From assembly GCA_045617625.1 (NCBI GenBank), contig JAZLJA010000048.1, forward strand, positions 1-38,114: a DNA stretch of 38,114 nucleotides, given 5' to 3'. Positions 15,833-23,802 of the stretch are shown here, one piece after another. Positions within the stretch are counted from its first letter, which is position 1. Each line of letters begins with the position of its first letter. The notes beneath the pieces are model-generated. The model did not search any database. It was not told the origin of the DNA and worked only from the letters and a program-made list of their open reading frames with translations. The DNA is from Firm-04 sp045617625. GTDB taxonomy: Bacteria; Bacillota; Clostridia; Oscillospirales; Ruminococcaceae. Position numbers and translations under genes: made by a program.

Positions 15833-17863
15833 ATGCTCAAACGCTGGGAAATCGGCAGCCCCGATGCCCAAACCGCCGCCGCACTCGCAAAAAACGGCGG
15901 TATCACGCAGCTGTGTGCCGAAGTCCTTGTTTCGCGCGGGGTCTCGAATATCGAAACCGCCGCCGCATTTCTCGATGCCTCCGAACTTTCTGACCCGTTT
16001 CTCATGGCGGATATGCAGAAAGCCGCTGAGCGCATCCTGCAAGCCGTGGACAGCGGCGAATCTGTCTGCATATACGGCGACTACGACTGCGACGGCGTGA
16101 CCGCAACTGTCATGCTCACCGACTGGCTCACCATCGCAGGCGCGGATGTCAGATGGTATATCCCCACCCGCAAGGAGGGCTACGGCATTCGCAAAGAGCA
16201 GATCAAACAGCTCGCCGATGAGGGCGTTTCGCTCATCATCACCGTGGACAACGGCATCTCCGCCATTGAAGAAGCACAGTACATCCGCGAACTCGGTATG
16301 GAACTGGTCGTCACCGACCACCACCGTCCCGGCGATGAGATCCCCGACGCTGTGGCTGTCGTTGACCCCTATCGCGCTGACTGCCCCTCGCCTTACAAAT
16401 CGCTGTGCGGCGCAGGCGTGGTGCTGAAACTCATCGCTGCCCTCGAAGGCGGCGACTGGGAACCTGCCCTCGAACAATTCGGCGACCTTGCCGCGCTCGG
16501 CACCATCGGTGATGTGGTCGAACTCGACGGCGAAAACCGCTTTATCGTGCAGCGCGGGCTGGAACTTCTCGCAAATACCGAACGCATGGGACTGATCTCC
16601 CTGATGGCGGTGTGCGGCATCGAGGACGGTGCCCCCGTTTCGGCAACTGCTGCCGCTTTTCAACTGATCCCGCGCATCAACGCTGCGGGCAGATTCGCTT
16701 CGGCATCCATTGCGGCAAAGCTGTTTCTCACCGATGACCCCGAGGAGGCTCAGATGCTTGCTGCCGAGATCCATTCACTCAACGACAAACGCCGCGCCAC
16801 CGAACAGGACATCTTGCAGGAAATCTTGCAGAAAATGCAGGAGAATCCGTCATCGGCGGCAAAACGCGTGCTGGTGTTTGCAGGCGAAAACTGGCATCAC
16901 GGCGTCATCGGCATCGTTGCGGCACGCCTGATGGATCGTTTCGGAAAGCCCTGCTTTCTGTTGGCAGGCGATGCAGAAGGGTATCGCGGCTCGGCACGCA
17001 GCTTCGGAGATTTTTCAGTGTTTGAATGTCTCAAAGCAAATGCCGATCTGCTCGTGCGCTACGGCGGACACCCCGGGGCAGGCGGTTTTACCGTTTCACA
17101 TGAGAATTTACAGGCATTCATGGACGGCATCGAATCATTTGCCGCGCAAAATCACCCCGAAATGCCTGTCATGACCATTCACGCTGAACGTGCGCTTTCC
17201 CCCAGAGATCTGAACGTCCACAATGTCGATGGTCTGAACATTCTGGAACCCTACGGCGCAGGCAATGCACGGCCCTTATTTGCCATTCTCGGCGTGACCG
17301 TCGTTGAACTCTATCCGCTTTCCAACGGACAGCACACAAAAATCCGCCTGCGCAAGGACGGCAGCAGTTTCGACGCAATGCTGTTTCGTATGGCACCTGA
17401 GGAAACGGGCATCCTGCCAAACATGACGCTTGATTTTCTCGTGTCGATGGAAGTGCGGCCGTATCAGGGAAAACCACAGCTCACGGTGCGCGTGGAGGAC
17501 TGGAGAAGTTCGGCGGCGGCGCAGGAACAGGCGATCGCCGCACAGTTTGCATATGATGCCTATCAGCGCGGAGAGGCGCTGCCGAAAGCTTACTATCAGC
17601 GGATGTGCCCGCACAGAGAAGATCTCGTTGCGGTGTATCAGGCAGTGGGCGGTGCGCCTGTGCCGATCTCGTGGATTTGCGAAAGACTGCGCAGCAAAGG
17701 GATGAATCGTTGCAGGGCGCGGATGTGTGCGGATATTTTTGCAGAGCTTGGGCTGTTGTCGTATGACATCACGACAGATTGTGTGAAGCGGCTCAAAGTG
17801 ACAGAAAAACGCGATTTGAATGCATCTGCACGATATCGTGCGATTCTGGAACTGGCAAAGTGA
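15833..17863 (+). CDS. recJ: Single-stranded-DNA-specific exonuclease RecJ
   Basis: 676 residues. A 5'-3' ssDNA exonuclease of the DHH superfamily used in recombination and mismatch or base excision repair. Motif I YGDYDCDGVT is at residues 81-90 and DHH at 162-164 (VVTDHHRPG). The DHHA1 signature RYGGHPGAGGF follows near residue 415, then an OB-like region. The C-terminal about 110 residues form an additional domain seen in Firmicute RecJ. RBS GAAAGGAG precedes ATG 15833. Monocistronic, ended by the terminator at 17966. Confidence 0.95.
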   Translation: MLKRWEIGSPDAQTAAALAKNGGITQLCAEVLVSRGVSNIETAAAFLDASELSDPFLMADMQKAAERILQAVDSGESVCIYGDYDCDGVTATVMLTDWLTIAGADVRWYIPTRKEGYGIRKEQIKQLADEGVSLIITVDNGISAIEEAQYIRELGMELVVTDHHRPGDEIPDAVAVVDPYRADCPSPYKSLCGAGVVLKLIAALEGGDWEPALEQFGDLAALGTIGDVVELDGENRFIVQRGLELLANTERMGLISLMAVCGIEDGAPVSATAAAFQLIPRINAAGRFASASIAAKLFLTDDPEEAQMLAAEIHSLNDKRRATEQDILQEILQKMQENPSSAAKRVLVFAGENWHHGVIGIVAARLMDRFGKPCFLLAGDAEGYRGSARSFGDFSVFECLKANADLLVRYGGHPGAGGFTVSHENLQAFMDGIESFAAQNHPEMPVMTIHAERALSPRDLNVHNVDGLNILEPYGAGNARPLFAILGVTVVELYPLSNGQHTKIRLRKDGSSFDAMLFRMAPEETGILPNMTLDFLVSMEVRPYQGKPQLTVRVEDWRSSAAAQEQAIAAQFAYDAYQRGEALPKAYYQRMCPHREDLVAVYQAVGGAPVPISWICERLRSKGMNRCRARMCADIFAELGLLSYDITTDCVKRLKVTEKRDLNASARYRAILELAK

Positions 17864-17965
17864 AGCGCGGAATCCCATTCCGAAACAGGAAACATAAGGT
17901 AATAAACGCAAAGCGGACGACCGATAAGAAGTGCGCCGATAAAGAAGTTTTTAATCTTTGAAGAT

Positions 17966-18009
17966 AAGGTTGCGTAACCTGTACGGTTACGCAGCCTTTC
18001 TTTTTTTGT
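17966..18009 (+). terminator. recJ terminator
   Basis: A 14-bp stem (17966-17979 with 17985-17998, one T-G pair), loop TGTAC, followed by TTTCTTTTTTT. It also marks the left edge of the phage-like region, which begins about 30 bp later. Confidence 0.88.
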
Positions 18010-18039
18010 CGTAATGCATACTGTCAGCAACAGCAGTCG

Positions 18040-18600
18040 TTAAGGCAACGGTGAAACGATAGTGAATTTCGATTTGACCTGCTCGATCGCAACATCATAT
18101 GCAGAACTGAAATTCGCAGTATCGACATCCAACTCCGCAGGAATCTCGACCGTTTCAAAGTCCGCGGCGTTCCATTCGACATCAGGAATGATGCGTACTT
18201 CTTCATCGGGGATGCTGTCAAGCTCCGCCTGTACGGAATCCACTCCTTCAGGCATTGCGCTGACCGTCACCTGCTCATCAGGGATGCTGTCAAGCGCGGT
18301 CTGTGCTTCCGTGATGCCGTGCGTTTCCGCCTGCACTCTGACTGTCTCGGAATCAGGGAGCTGCGAAAAGTTCTCTGCGGCAGTATCGGCTGCATCGGAC
18401 AGCTTCGCAACATCTGCGGCAGCCTGTTCCGCGCCTGTGGATGCCTGCGAGAAGCCTGCCTGCATGACCTTCGTCAGCTTGCCGACGGTCTGCTCCAGCG
18501 CGGTCAGCGACCGTTCCAGGTCTTTGACCGTGCGGAGAAAGCCGTCCTCGTCGATTTTGGTGTTGAACCGCAGCGAACCATCGTATCCGCCGTTTGCCAT
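18040..18600 (-). pseudogene. Truncated phage tail tape-measure-like protein (N-terminal fragment)
   Basis: 186 residues. The start MANGGYDGSLRFNTKIDEDG, with a strong AGGAGGTGA upstream, is the usual opening of Firmicute phage tape-measure proteins, followed by a coiled-coil, Ala/Gln-rich helix. Tape-measure proteins are normally 600-1500 residues. This one stops just before the recJ terminator, so most of the gene was lost where the prophage remnant meets the chromosome. It contains a tandem repeat (DSIPDEQVTVSAMPEGVDS with DSIPDEEVRIIPD). A short truncated product could still be made. Confidence 0.7.
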
Positions 18601-18628
18601 GTTTGCCTGTCACCTCCTGAAAGGCATG

Positions 18629-18654
18629 AAAAAAGCACCCTTTTCAGAGTGCTT
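18629..18654 (-). terminator. Minus-strand hairpin upstream of the tape-measure fragment
   Basis: AAGCAC (18633-18638) pairs with GTGCTT (18649-18654), with an A/T-rich tail giving T6 on the minus strand. Confidence 0.5.
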
Positions 18655-18667
18655 GTCAATGTATTTC

Positions 18668-18696
18668 ACTTGTACTGGACTTGTATTTGACTTGTA
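18668..18696. repeat. 11-bp-period ACTTGTA direct repeats
   Basis: ACTTGTA occurs at 18668, 18679 and 18690, exactly 11 bp apart. A related 11-bp-period array (ACTTG at 30422, 30433, 30444) lies in the second cassette region. Both arrays sit next to a shared 31-bp block (18719-18749 and 30404-30434, 27 of 31 identical). Confidence 0.7.
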
Positions 18697-18755
18697 TCGC
18701 ACGCGAACGCGCGGTGAACGCTCGCGTGTATTAGAAACTTGCGTATCACGTCATG

Positions 18756-18929
18756 TCAATAGAAAATGACTTTCAGAATCTTGTTATATGTTTTCCATCG
18801 TGCAGGTGCTGTACAATAAAGCGCATTTCCGATGGCTGTTCTTCTGTTTTGCTTGTCTTTCCACCAGTTGCTGTCATAGTGTCTTAACCACCAACGGACG
18901 TCTTTGATATATTCAAGAATACGTTTCAT
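18756..18929 (-). CDS. Small basic protein, 57 residues
   Basis: Begins MKRILEYIKDVRWWLRHYDS and ends KVIFY at the stop 18756-18758. Rich in Trp, Tyr, Lys and Arg. RBS-like AAAGGCGGAAA lies 4-12 bp upstream of ATG 18929. Not recognised. It lies 42 bp downstream of the 50-residue immunity candidate, beyond a terminator, on the same strand. It could be an orphan immunity or phage protein. Confidence 0.55.
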   Translation of the reverse strand: MKRILEYIKDVRWWLRHYDSNWWKDKQNRRTAIGNALYCTAPARWKTYNKILKVIFY

Positions 18930-18954
18930 ATTTTCCGCCTTTCTGTTTCAGTGC

Positions 18955-18988
18955 ATAAGAAAACCGCCTGATTACTCAGACGGTTTGT
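18955..18988 (-). terminator. Cassette-end hairpin, copy 1 (34-bp repeat)
   Basis: The hairpin AAACCG...CGGTTT (18961-18986) has a 6+4-bp stem. The 34 bp at 18955-18988 are identical to 30505-30538. The hairpin contains the stop codon of the 50-residue gene. Confidence 0.8.
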
Positions 18989-19124
18989 TAGAAATGCTGT
19001 TGAGTTCATTTTGTTTTTTTTGCAGTTCTTTCATATATTCTTTTTTTTCAGCATCTGTCATGGCTCTGATTTTTTGCGCAAACTCCCATACGCCACGGTC
19101 ATCACAAATATAATCATCTGCCAT
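18972..19124 (-). CDS. Immunity candidate for the JAMM-type toxin tip, 50 residues
   Basis: Begins MADDYICDDRGVWEFAQKIR, is acidic then helical, and ends NKPSE. An excellent AGGAGGCGA site stands 6 bp before ATG 19124. The start is 11 bp after the stop of the toxin-tip gene. The stop codon lies inside the shared hairpin repeat, as does that of the other immunity candidate at 30522 (which ends DKPSE). The immunity role is inferred from position and from this shared architecture; the family is not recognised. Confidence 0.6.
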   Translation of the reverse strand: MADDYICDDRGVWEFAQKIRAMTDAEKKEYMKELQKKQNELNSISNKPSE

Positions 19125-19135
19125 ATTATCGCCTC

Positions 19136-19990
19136 CTATAGCATTTCAAACTCAAATCCGAATTTTTCCATTAAAACTTCCAGTGACTTTTCCATTGATG
19201 TTGATTCTGAAAATTCACTAAAATGCAACATTTCAACATTCCAATCAATTTCAGGTATTTTAGAATTTGGTCTTGTGTATCTGTATACAGAACCGTTATG
19301 ACCGACTGTGATTCCAGATACATTTTTGTGTTTCAAAAGTTCATTGATATCGCTGATACTGGGCGGAAGTCCACGCGGATGATTGTGAATCAGAAGGATT
19401 TCATCTCCGCTTCTATCAGCGTCGCTCAGCTTTTTATCAAAACTATGAGACCGTTCTACTCCTGATTCATGATTCTGATTCGTTATCCTAGCAATTTCTT
19501 TTCCGCTTTTCAAACTGACGGCATAGATTTCTTCTGTTTGCGTTCCGCTTCGATTGTTCAAAGCCCATATTGCTCTTGTCTCAATCGCTTCTGATACAGT
19601 AGGATTATCCGATAGCTTTTTGAATTTTTCAGAGTATTCAGGAGACTGGACTATGCCCCAGTCAACATCAAATGAACCTGTTTTTGATTTTCGAGGAGAT
19701 TCCTCTTTTGTTATTATACCACTTTCCCCAGGAATGTCAAGTGTTTTCTGGTCAGTTTGTGCATACTGTGCAAGGCTCTCCATGCCGTTGCGGATGTCGT
19801 CTGCATCGGATATACCAAGCAGCTCCAGTTCTGTCGCATCCGCGTCATTTGCAGGGAGCGATAAAAGGAGCTGCATCTTTTGTTTTAAGTTTTTTCTGCG
19901 CTTTCTCGATTCGGCGGAAGCCTTTCCGCCTTTCGACTGTTCTTCCACAGTCAGCTTGTGCGCCTGCGGGATCAGATTTTTCTCATTCAC
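19136..19990 (-). CDS. Chimeric phage protein with C-terminal JAMM-like toxin tip
   Basis: 284 residues in three parts. Residues 1-70, with SKGGKASAESRKRRKNLKQK, match the small KGG-type phage proteins found near portal/terminase genes. Next is a linker, MESLAQYAQT then LDIPGESGII, shared with the other toxin loci here. The last about 160 residues carry EILLIHNHPRGLPPSISD, an HxH...SxxD metal-binding pattern of JAMM/RadC-like domains, as in some polymorphic toxins. GTG at 19990 follows GAGGTGG. The fusion of an unrelated phage N-terminus to the linker suggests recombination; whether the chimera is exported or toxic is unknown. Confidence 0.7.
   Translation of the reverse strand: MNEKNLIPQAHKLTVEEQSKGGKASAESRKRRKNLKQKMQLLLSLPANDADATELELLGISDADDIRNGMESLAQYAQTDQKTLDIPGESGIITKEESPRKSKTGSFDVDWGIVQSPEYSEKFKKLSDNPTVSEAIETRAIWALNNRSGTQTEEIYAVSLKSGKEIARITNQNHESGVERSHSFDKKLSDADRSGDEILLIHNHPRGLPPSISDINELLKHKNVSGITVGHNGSVYRYTRPNSKIPEIDWNVEMLHFSEFSESTSMEKSLEVLMEKFGFEFEML
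19713..19740 (-). promoter_or_regulatory. Promoter embedded in toxin linker, locus 1
   Basis: Minus strand TTGACA (19735-19740), 16-bp spacer, TATAAT (19713-19718) with the extended -10 TGGTATAAT. It lies inside the coding linker LDIPGESGII and points at the toxin tip and the 50-residue gene. Confidence 0.75.
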
Positions 19991-20191
19991 ATTCACCACC
20001 TCGTATTCGCGGACAGCAGAAAGGGCGAGCTGATGCGTGGTCAGTTCGCCCCGAAGCACTTGCCTTTTCTGTCCGCTGTGCTTCTATCATACATCATACC
20101 ACAGATGCAATGTTACATTCTATTACATCTTTGCTGTCATTCCGCACAAACTATCGTTTGAAGATTTGTACAGAATTTCTTATAAGAACGC

Positions 20192-20220
20192 TTGACAATA
20201 CGTATAATGCGTGTTATAAT
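20192..20220 (+). promoter_or_regulatory. hicAB promoter
   Basis: TTGACA (20192-20197), 17-bp spacer, TATAAT (20215-20220): a perfect sigma-A consensus. The spacer contains ATACGTAT, a palindrome that could serve as a HicB operator. The leader to hicA is very short (about 13 nt). Confidence 0.88.
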
Positions 20221-20239
20221 AGATACAGGAGGTGAGGAA

Positions 20240-20425
20240 ATGACGGCAAAGGAAATCATAAAAATCCTGAAAGCGGATGGATGGACGGAAAAATCGCAAA
20301 GAGGTTCGCATTTACAGCTTGTTCATCCTCACAAAAAAGGAAAGGTCACGATTCCGATGCACGCAGGAAAAGACCTCGACATGAAAACCGCAAACTCGAT
20401 CTTAAAACAGGCGGGGCTGAAATAA
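20240..20425 (+). CDS. hicA: HicA mRNA interferase toxin
   Basis: 61 residues with the dsRBD-like HicA fold. The catalytic His is in QRGSHLQLVHP, followed by KVTIPMHAGKDL and the C-terminal SILKQAGL helix. It degrades mRNA when free of HicB. RBS CAGGAGGTGAGG stands directly before ATG 20240; the upstream Met at 20192 lies in the promoter. It is followed 23 bp later by hicB. Confidence 0.95.
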   Translation: MTAKEIIKILKADGWTEKSQRGSHLQLVHPHKKGKVTIPMHAGKDLDMKTANSILKQAGLK

Positions 20426-20448
20426 GCCCCGCGAAAGGAGCGTTTTGT

Positions 20449-20850
20449 ATGAAATATATTTATCCTGTCTGTATTTACCCCGGCGACGAAAGCGGCTATA
20501 CGGTGATCGTTCCGGATCTTCCGGGATGTGTGACAGAGGGCGAAACAATCGCAGAAGCGCTGGAGCAGGCTGTCGATGCAGCATCCGGCTGGGTGCTTGA
20601 CGAGCTGGAGGACGGCAATGCCGCACCGCAGCCGTCAAAGCCGGAAAACACAAAAGCTGATGAATACGAAGGCGGTATCGTCAGTGTCATTATGCTTGAC
20701 ATTGACGCTTATGCGGAGAAGTACGGGAACAAGGCAGTCCGCAAAAACTGTACGATTCCTGCATGGCTCAACACAGCCGCCGAAAAAGCACACCTGAACT
20801 TCTCCCAGATCCTGCAAACCGCATTGCAGGAACAACTGCACATCCAATAA
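20449..20850 (+). CDS. hicB: HicB antitoxin
   Basis: 133 residues. The N-terminal partial RNase H-like fold (GYTVIVPDLPGCVTEGET) blocks HicA. The C-terminal about 35 residues (KNCTIPAWLNTAAEKAHLNF) form the DNA-binding part, probably ribbon-helix-helix, that autoregulates the promoter. RBS GAAAGGAG precedes ATG 20449. The pair sits in the degenerate phage region and faces opposite to the phage genes. Confidence 0.95.
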   Translation: MKYIYPVCIYPGDESGYTVIVPDLPGCVTEGETIAEALEQAVDAASGWVLDELEDGNAAPQPSKPENTKADEYEGGIVSVIMLDIDAYAEKYGNKAVRKNCTIPAWLNTAAEKAHLNFSQILQTALQEQLHIQ

Positions 20851-20854
20851 TCAC

Positions 20855-20904
20855 AAACCCCTCTCAGACCGCACAGAATGCGATTGGAGAGGGGTTTCTT
20901 TTGC
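20855..20904 (+). terminator. hicAB terminator
   Basis: An 11-bp stem (20855-20865 with 20887-20897) ends in TTTCTTTT. It is also placed to stop the convergent DUF1492 transcript. Confidence 0.85.
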
Positions 20905-20907
20905 CTG

Positions 20908-21324
20908 TTACCGTTTCTCTGCAATTTCCGTCACAGCCCGCAGAGCGGCAGGATGCAGTCTGTGTACCACATGAACATAGCTGTAATTCATGGCAATCGA
21001 AATCTCTTCAAATGTTTCGCCGCAGATGTACCGCCGATACAACAGATTCCGATACCGTTCATCAGGCACTTTGCGGATGACGGCATCCACTTCGCGCATC
21101 ATTTTTCTGAGCGCATCCAGCTCCATTGCCGCATCGTTCTCTGCGTCCACAAGCCGTGCGACTGCTGCGCCGAGCTTATCCGATGCCGCATGGCAGCCGC
21201 CGGATGTTCCATATGTCGGCGTGATTTTTTCACAAAGCGATTTCAGTTCTGCAATGCGACCGATGATCGCATTGGCGCGGTTGATGCTGTCTCTGTACTG
21301 CATCAGGTATTCTTTTGTCGTCAA
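20908..21324 (-). CDS. DUF1492/ArpU-like phage regulator with sigma-region-4-like HTH
   Basis: 138 residues. An N-terminal coiled helix (residues 5-95) is followed by a sigma-70 region-4-like helix-turn-helix (residues 100-135: YRRYICGETFEEISIAMNYS). Proteins of this type close the early operon of many Firmicute phages and activate late genes. It overlaps the preceding 49-residue gene by 4 bp (ATGA). Complete. Confidence 0.8.
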   Translation of the reverse strand: MTTKEYLMQYRDSINRANAIIGRIAELKSLCEKITPTYGTSGGCHAASDKLGAAVARLVDAENDAAMELDALRKMMREVDAVIRKVPDERYRNLLYRRYICGETFEEISIAMNYSYVHVVHRLHPAALRAVTEIAEKR

Positions 21325-21470
21325 TCATCATCATCTCCGTTTCCGTCCAAGTGAAGCAAATAACAAGAATCAGCGAAAAGCAGGTGATAATTCTGCTCTG
21401 CGATGATATCTTCCAGACGCGAGATCTTGTGTTCAAGCTGTTCCATTTTGTGTTGATCCGTCTTTGACAT
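21321..21470 (-). CDS. Small phage protein, 49 residues
   Basis: Begins MSKTDQHKMEQLEHKISRLE and ends in a run of Asp. One coiled-coil helix. AGGAGGG stands about 8 bp before ATG 21470. It overlaps both neighbours (38 bp with the MazG-like gene, 4 bp with DUF1492). Function unknown. Confidence 0.6.
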   Translation of the reverse strand: MSKTDQHKMEQLEHKISRLEDIIAEQNYHLLFADSCYLLHLDGNGDDDD

Positions 21471-21882
21471 CGCCCTGTCCCTCCTGTCGTATCCTCTGAT
21501 TCTGCCGTTTGAGCTTCTGACGAATGGCATCCGCAAGCTCCGCTTTTTCGATGCCGAACATCAGCCGAAGCTGCTCCAGCATGATCGTGACGTCTGCGAT
21601 CTCGCCGACAAGTTCCGCATGATAATCCATCTTAGCAATCTGATCGGGGCGGCGTGCAAGCAGGCAGGTCAGCTCTGACAGCTCCTGTATCGTCTGGATC
21701 CGCTGCTTCCGGTAGCCGTAATGCTCTGCGATCGCACGGCACCGCTCCTCGAAGCCATTCTGTGATAACGGATGATGCGCGGTATAGTCATACTCGTACT
21801 TGTCGCATGGCTGCACATCACAGCAAGTTTTCCGATGCTTGCAGTCCGCACAGTTTCTGATTTGCAGGTTTTCATCGTTCAT
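21433..21882 (-). CDS. MazG-like phage protein with N-terminal Cys cluster
   Basis: 149 residues. The N-terminus has CADCKHRKTCCDVQPCDKY, a likely zinc site. The C-terminal half contains HAELVGEIADVTIMLEQLRL, the E..(E)xAD helix pair typical of MazG-type nucleotide pyrophosphohydrolases in phages. The start at 21882 is supported by GGAGGTGA 5 bp upstream; the longer frame to 22095 overlaps the Cys-rich gene and is not phage-like. It probably hydrolyses (d)NTPs. Confidence 0.75.
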   Translation of the reverse strand: MNDENLQIRNCADCKHRKTCCDVQPCDKYEYDYTAHHPLSQNGFEERCRAIAEHYGYRKQRIQTIQELSELTCLLARRPDQIAKMDYHAELVGEIADVTIMLEQLRLMFGIEKAELADAIRQKLKRQNQRIRQEGQGDVKDGSTQNGTA

Positions 21883-22102
21883 TTGGTTCACCTCCATCAT
21901 ATTCAGGACAATTTTTGCTGTGCTGGAAATAACAATCATCGCAACTGCAATATTTATCATTGTAGTTACAGTCATTGCATTTGATTCGTTCAAGCCCTGC
22001 GTCTTCAGCAGGTACGTCCCAATATTCTTCGAACTCGTCACATTGAATATTAGGACAATCGCTTGTACAACAATGCCAGTTGCAAAAGTTTTCACATTTC
22101 AT
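21872..22102 (-). CDS. Cys-rich small phage protein
   Basis: 76 residues with about 14 cysteines in CxxC-like pairs (NFCNWHCCTSDCPN, KCNDCNYNDKYCSCDDCYF). Probably binds one or more zinc ions. GGGAGAG precedes ATG 22102. It overlaps the MazG-like gene by 11 bp. Function unknown. Confidence 0.65.
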   Translation of the reverse strand: MKCENFCNWHCCTSDCPNIQCDEFEEYWDVPAEDAGLERIKCNDCNYNDKYCSCDDCYFQHSKNCPEYDGGEPNER

Positions 22103-22175
22103 GTCTACTCTCCCAGTTTTTCAATCCATCTTCGCGCCACAGTTCGTAATATTCGGTTTTTAGGATATCGGTCAC
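22092..22175 (-). CDS. Possible 27-residue peptide
   Basis: GTG at 22175 opens VTDILKTEYYELWREDGLKN and ends at 22092, overlapping the Cys-rich gene by 11 bp. It fills the only gap in this tight gene row; there is no independent support. Confidence 0.3.
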   Translation of the reverse strand: MTDILKTEYYELWREDGLKNWESRHEM

Positions 22176-22179
22176 TGAA

Positions 22180-22383
22180 TCACACCCTTTCAATTTCATC
22201 CAGTCTGACGATGCAGACACTTTTTTGATTCTTCAGATCCTGAAGCTCCGCCTGATAGAAGAATCTGGAATCTGTTCTGCGAATGATACACGCAGTAAGA
22301 ATATACTCTGCATCAATTCTGCACCGCGGACTGTTTAGGCGGACACGATGATTCAGAGCTGACTTGACTTCCTCGATCACCAT
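22180..22383 (-). CDS. Small phage protein, 67 residues
   Basis: Begins MVIEEVKSALNHRVRLNSPR. Beta-rich, ends IVRLDEIERV. GGAG stands 9 bp upstream. It overlaps the RusA stop by 7 bp. Similar small proteins often follow rusA in Firmicute phages; function unknown. Confidence 0.55.
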   Translation of the reverse strand: MVIEEVKSALNHRVRLNSPRCRIDAEYILTACIIRRTDSRFFYQAELQDLKNQKSVCIVRLDEIERV

Positions 22384-22721
22384 GGCTGCGTCTCCACTTT
22401 CACGAAGATGCCGGGGACACGCGACCAGAATTTTTCGATTACCTCAGATGCGACCAGTGCATCATCTTTCCAGAATCCGCACTTTGTCATGCAGTCCTTT
22501 AGCATTTTCTGCAAGTTGTCTGTGTCAGGCTTTGTGATCTTGTACTCACCGTTCTGATGATTGTCGCCCATCGGGAAACACCACTTGACAGTAAGTCGGA
22601 TTGCTTCATCGCAAATCGGCTCAGAAGGCTGATGCTGTGCGAGGTAAGATATCAGCTTCGCCTTTGCTGCCTTGACCTCCTCCGAATCATACATGACAGG
22701 CTTGCCGCCGCGTATGGTAAG
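22377..22721 (-). pseudogene. rusA: RusA Holliday junction resolvase, C-terminal part
   Basis: The segment TKPDTDNLQKMLKDCMTKCG, followed by WKDDALVASEV, carries the Asp and Lys residues of the RusA active site (D-x-D-N-x-x-K and DD). The frame reads through RGGKPVMYDSEEVKAAKAKL, a normal internal RusA segment, and loses its homology at CTTACC (22716-22721). The missing first about 22 residues are on the opposite strand at 23875-23943. The gene was cut by an inversion and is very likely inactive unless translated from Met at 22694. Confidence 0.8.
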
Positions 22722-22970
22722 CCGCTCAACACGCTCGCGTCGATGATTGTTGGTGTTGCATTGTGCGGAACTGCGCTGATCGTCGGAACCAGCGGGGAGG
22801 ATTTCTGCGATATGCCCGAACGGTTCACCGAGTTACTGCGCCTGAACGACGATCTGTTCATCAAAGAAAAAGACTGCGCAGAGACAAGCCCTGACGCAGC
22901 CGAAGAAAAATGTTCACATGATTATCATAACACAGAAAAACGGTTCTGTCAAGCAGAACGGAAAGGATAA
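22716..22970 (+). pseudogene. DUF3846 phage protein, C-terminal part
   Basis: The plus frame from GGTAAG (22716) reads GKPLNTLASMIVGVALCGTA, then LIVGTSGEDFCDMP, the standard C-terminal half of DUF3846, with a charged tail ending AERKG. Its N-terminal half lies on the minus strand at 23938-24093. Reversing the segment 22716-23943 joins them in frame as EEGLLKG-KPLNTLAS. It stops 5 bp before the ATPase start. Confidence 0.8.
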
Positions 22971-22975
22971 ATTCA

Positions 22976-23650
22976 ATGGCAAAAATCAACAGTCTGGAAA
23001 TCGAGAACGTCAAGCGTGTGAAGCTTGTCACGCTGGAGCCGACAGCGAACGGTCTGACGATTCTCGGAGGGAAAAACAAGCAGTGAAAGACGTCTATCCT
23101 CGATGCGATCACATGGGCATTGGGCGGAGAAAAGTTCCGTCCGACAAATCCGCAGCGTGAAGGCAGCACACTTCCTCCGCACATCAAAATCACGCTCGAC
23201 AACGGTCTTGTGGTCGAGCGCAGCGAAAAAAACAGCAGCCTGAAAGTCATGGATCCGGAAGGAAGAAAAGCCGGACAGAAGCTGATCGACAGCTTTGTCG
23301 AATCGTTTCGCGAGTTCCCGCGCTTCGAGCCTGTGAACGTCTGGTTCGATTATCCTGTGCATACCGCCGATGCGATGAACACGCTCAAGGATGTTGATCC
23401 GAATGATACGTGGCAGAACAATTTCAAGAACAAGAAAACGAACGAGCAGCGACAGGAAGAACGTCAGAACAACATTGAAATCGTCTTTGAAAATTGTGTT
23501 GATGAGAACGGAACCGCTAAGCTTTCCGATATGGTGAAGGCGAGCGGAAAAACGAAAAACACAGTCAAACAGCACATTGAAGAACATGGTGGCTTCTGGG
23601 TTGCAAACGGTATTGTCGGAAGAAAAAAAGAATCAGATGCCGAAACATGA
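22976..23650 (+). pseudogene. Phage SMC/RecF-type ATPase joined to the C-terminus of a replication ATPase, with a stop in Walker A
   Basis: From ATG 22976 (GGAAAGGA upstream) the frame reads through the N-terminus of a Rad50/SbcC-like ATPase. At the P-loop GGKNKQ-x-KTS, the required Gly is a TGA stop (23084-23086). The frame then resumes ILDAITWALGGEKF and continues to 23650. After about residue 105 (LIDSFVE) homology changes to what looks like a replication-type ATPase C-terminus with a winged helix near SDMVKASGKTKNTVKQHIEE. So there are two lesions: a nonsense change in Walker A and an internal join. GTG/ATG restarts downstream could still yield the C-terminal part. Confidence 0.7.
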
Positions 23651-23676
23651 CAAGCAAAAACTCGGTGTTTTGACTT

Positions 23677-23777
23677 TTGACTAAAGTGTCAAAAAAGTCG
23701 GATGTTTCTCGAATATCGTAAAATTGACTAAAGTGTCAAAAAAATCGGTGATTTTCGAGTTTTGACAGAAGCGTCAA
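23677..23777. repeat. Three palindromic iterons TTGAC-N6-GTCAA
   Basis: TTGACTAAAGTGTCAA occurs at 23677-23692 and 23724-23739, and TTGACAGAAGCGTCAA at 23762-23777. An extra half-site GTCAA is at 23813. An A+T tract (about 23783-23808) follows at once. The arrangement after a replication-type gene resembles an origin with iterons and an unwinding element, or a set of phage operators. Confidence 0.7.
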
Positions 23778-23802
23778 CGAACCTATATATTATAAATATA
23801 TA

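Noticed and set aside
17864..17962. 33-codon GTG frame after recJ
   Set aside because: It overlaps the recJ stop, has no separate ribosome-binding site, and the Lys/Arg-rich product resembles nothing known.
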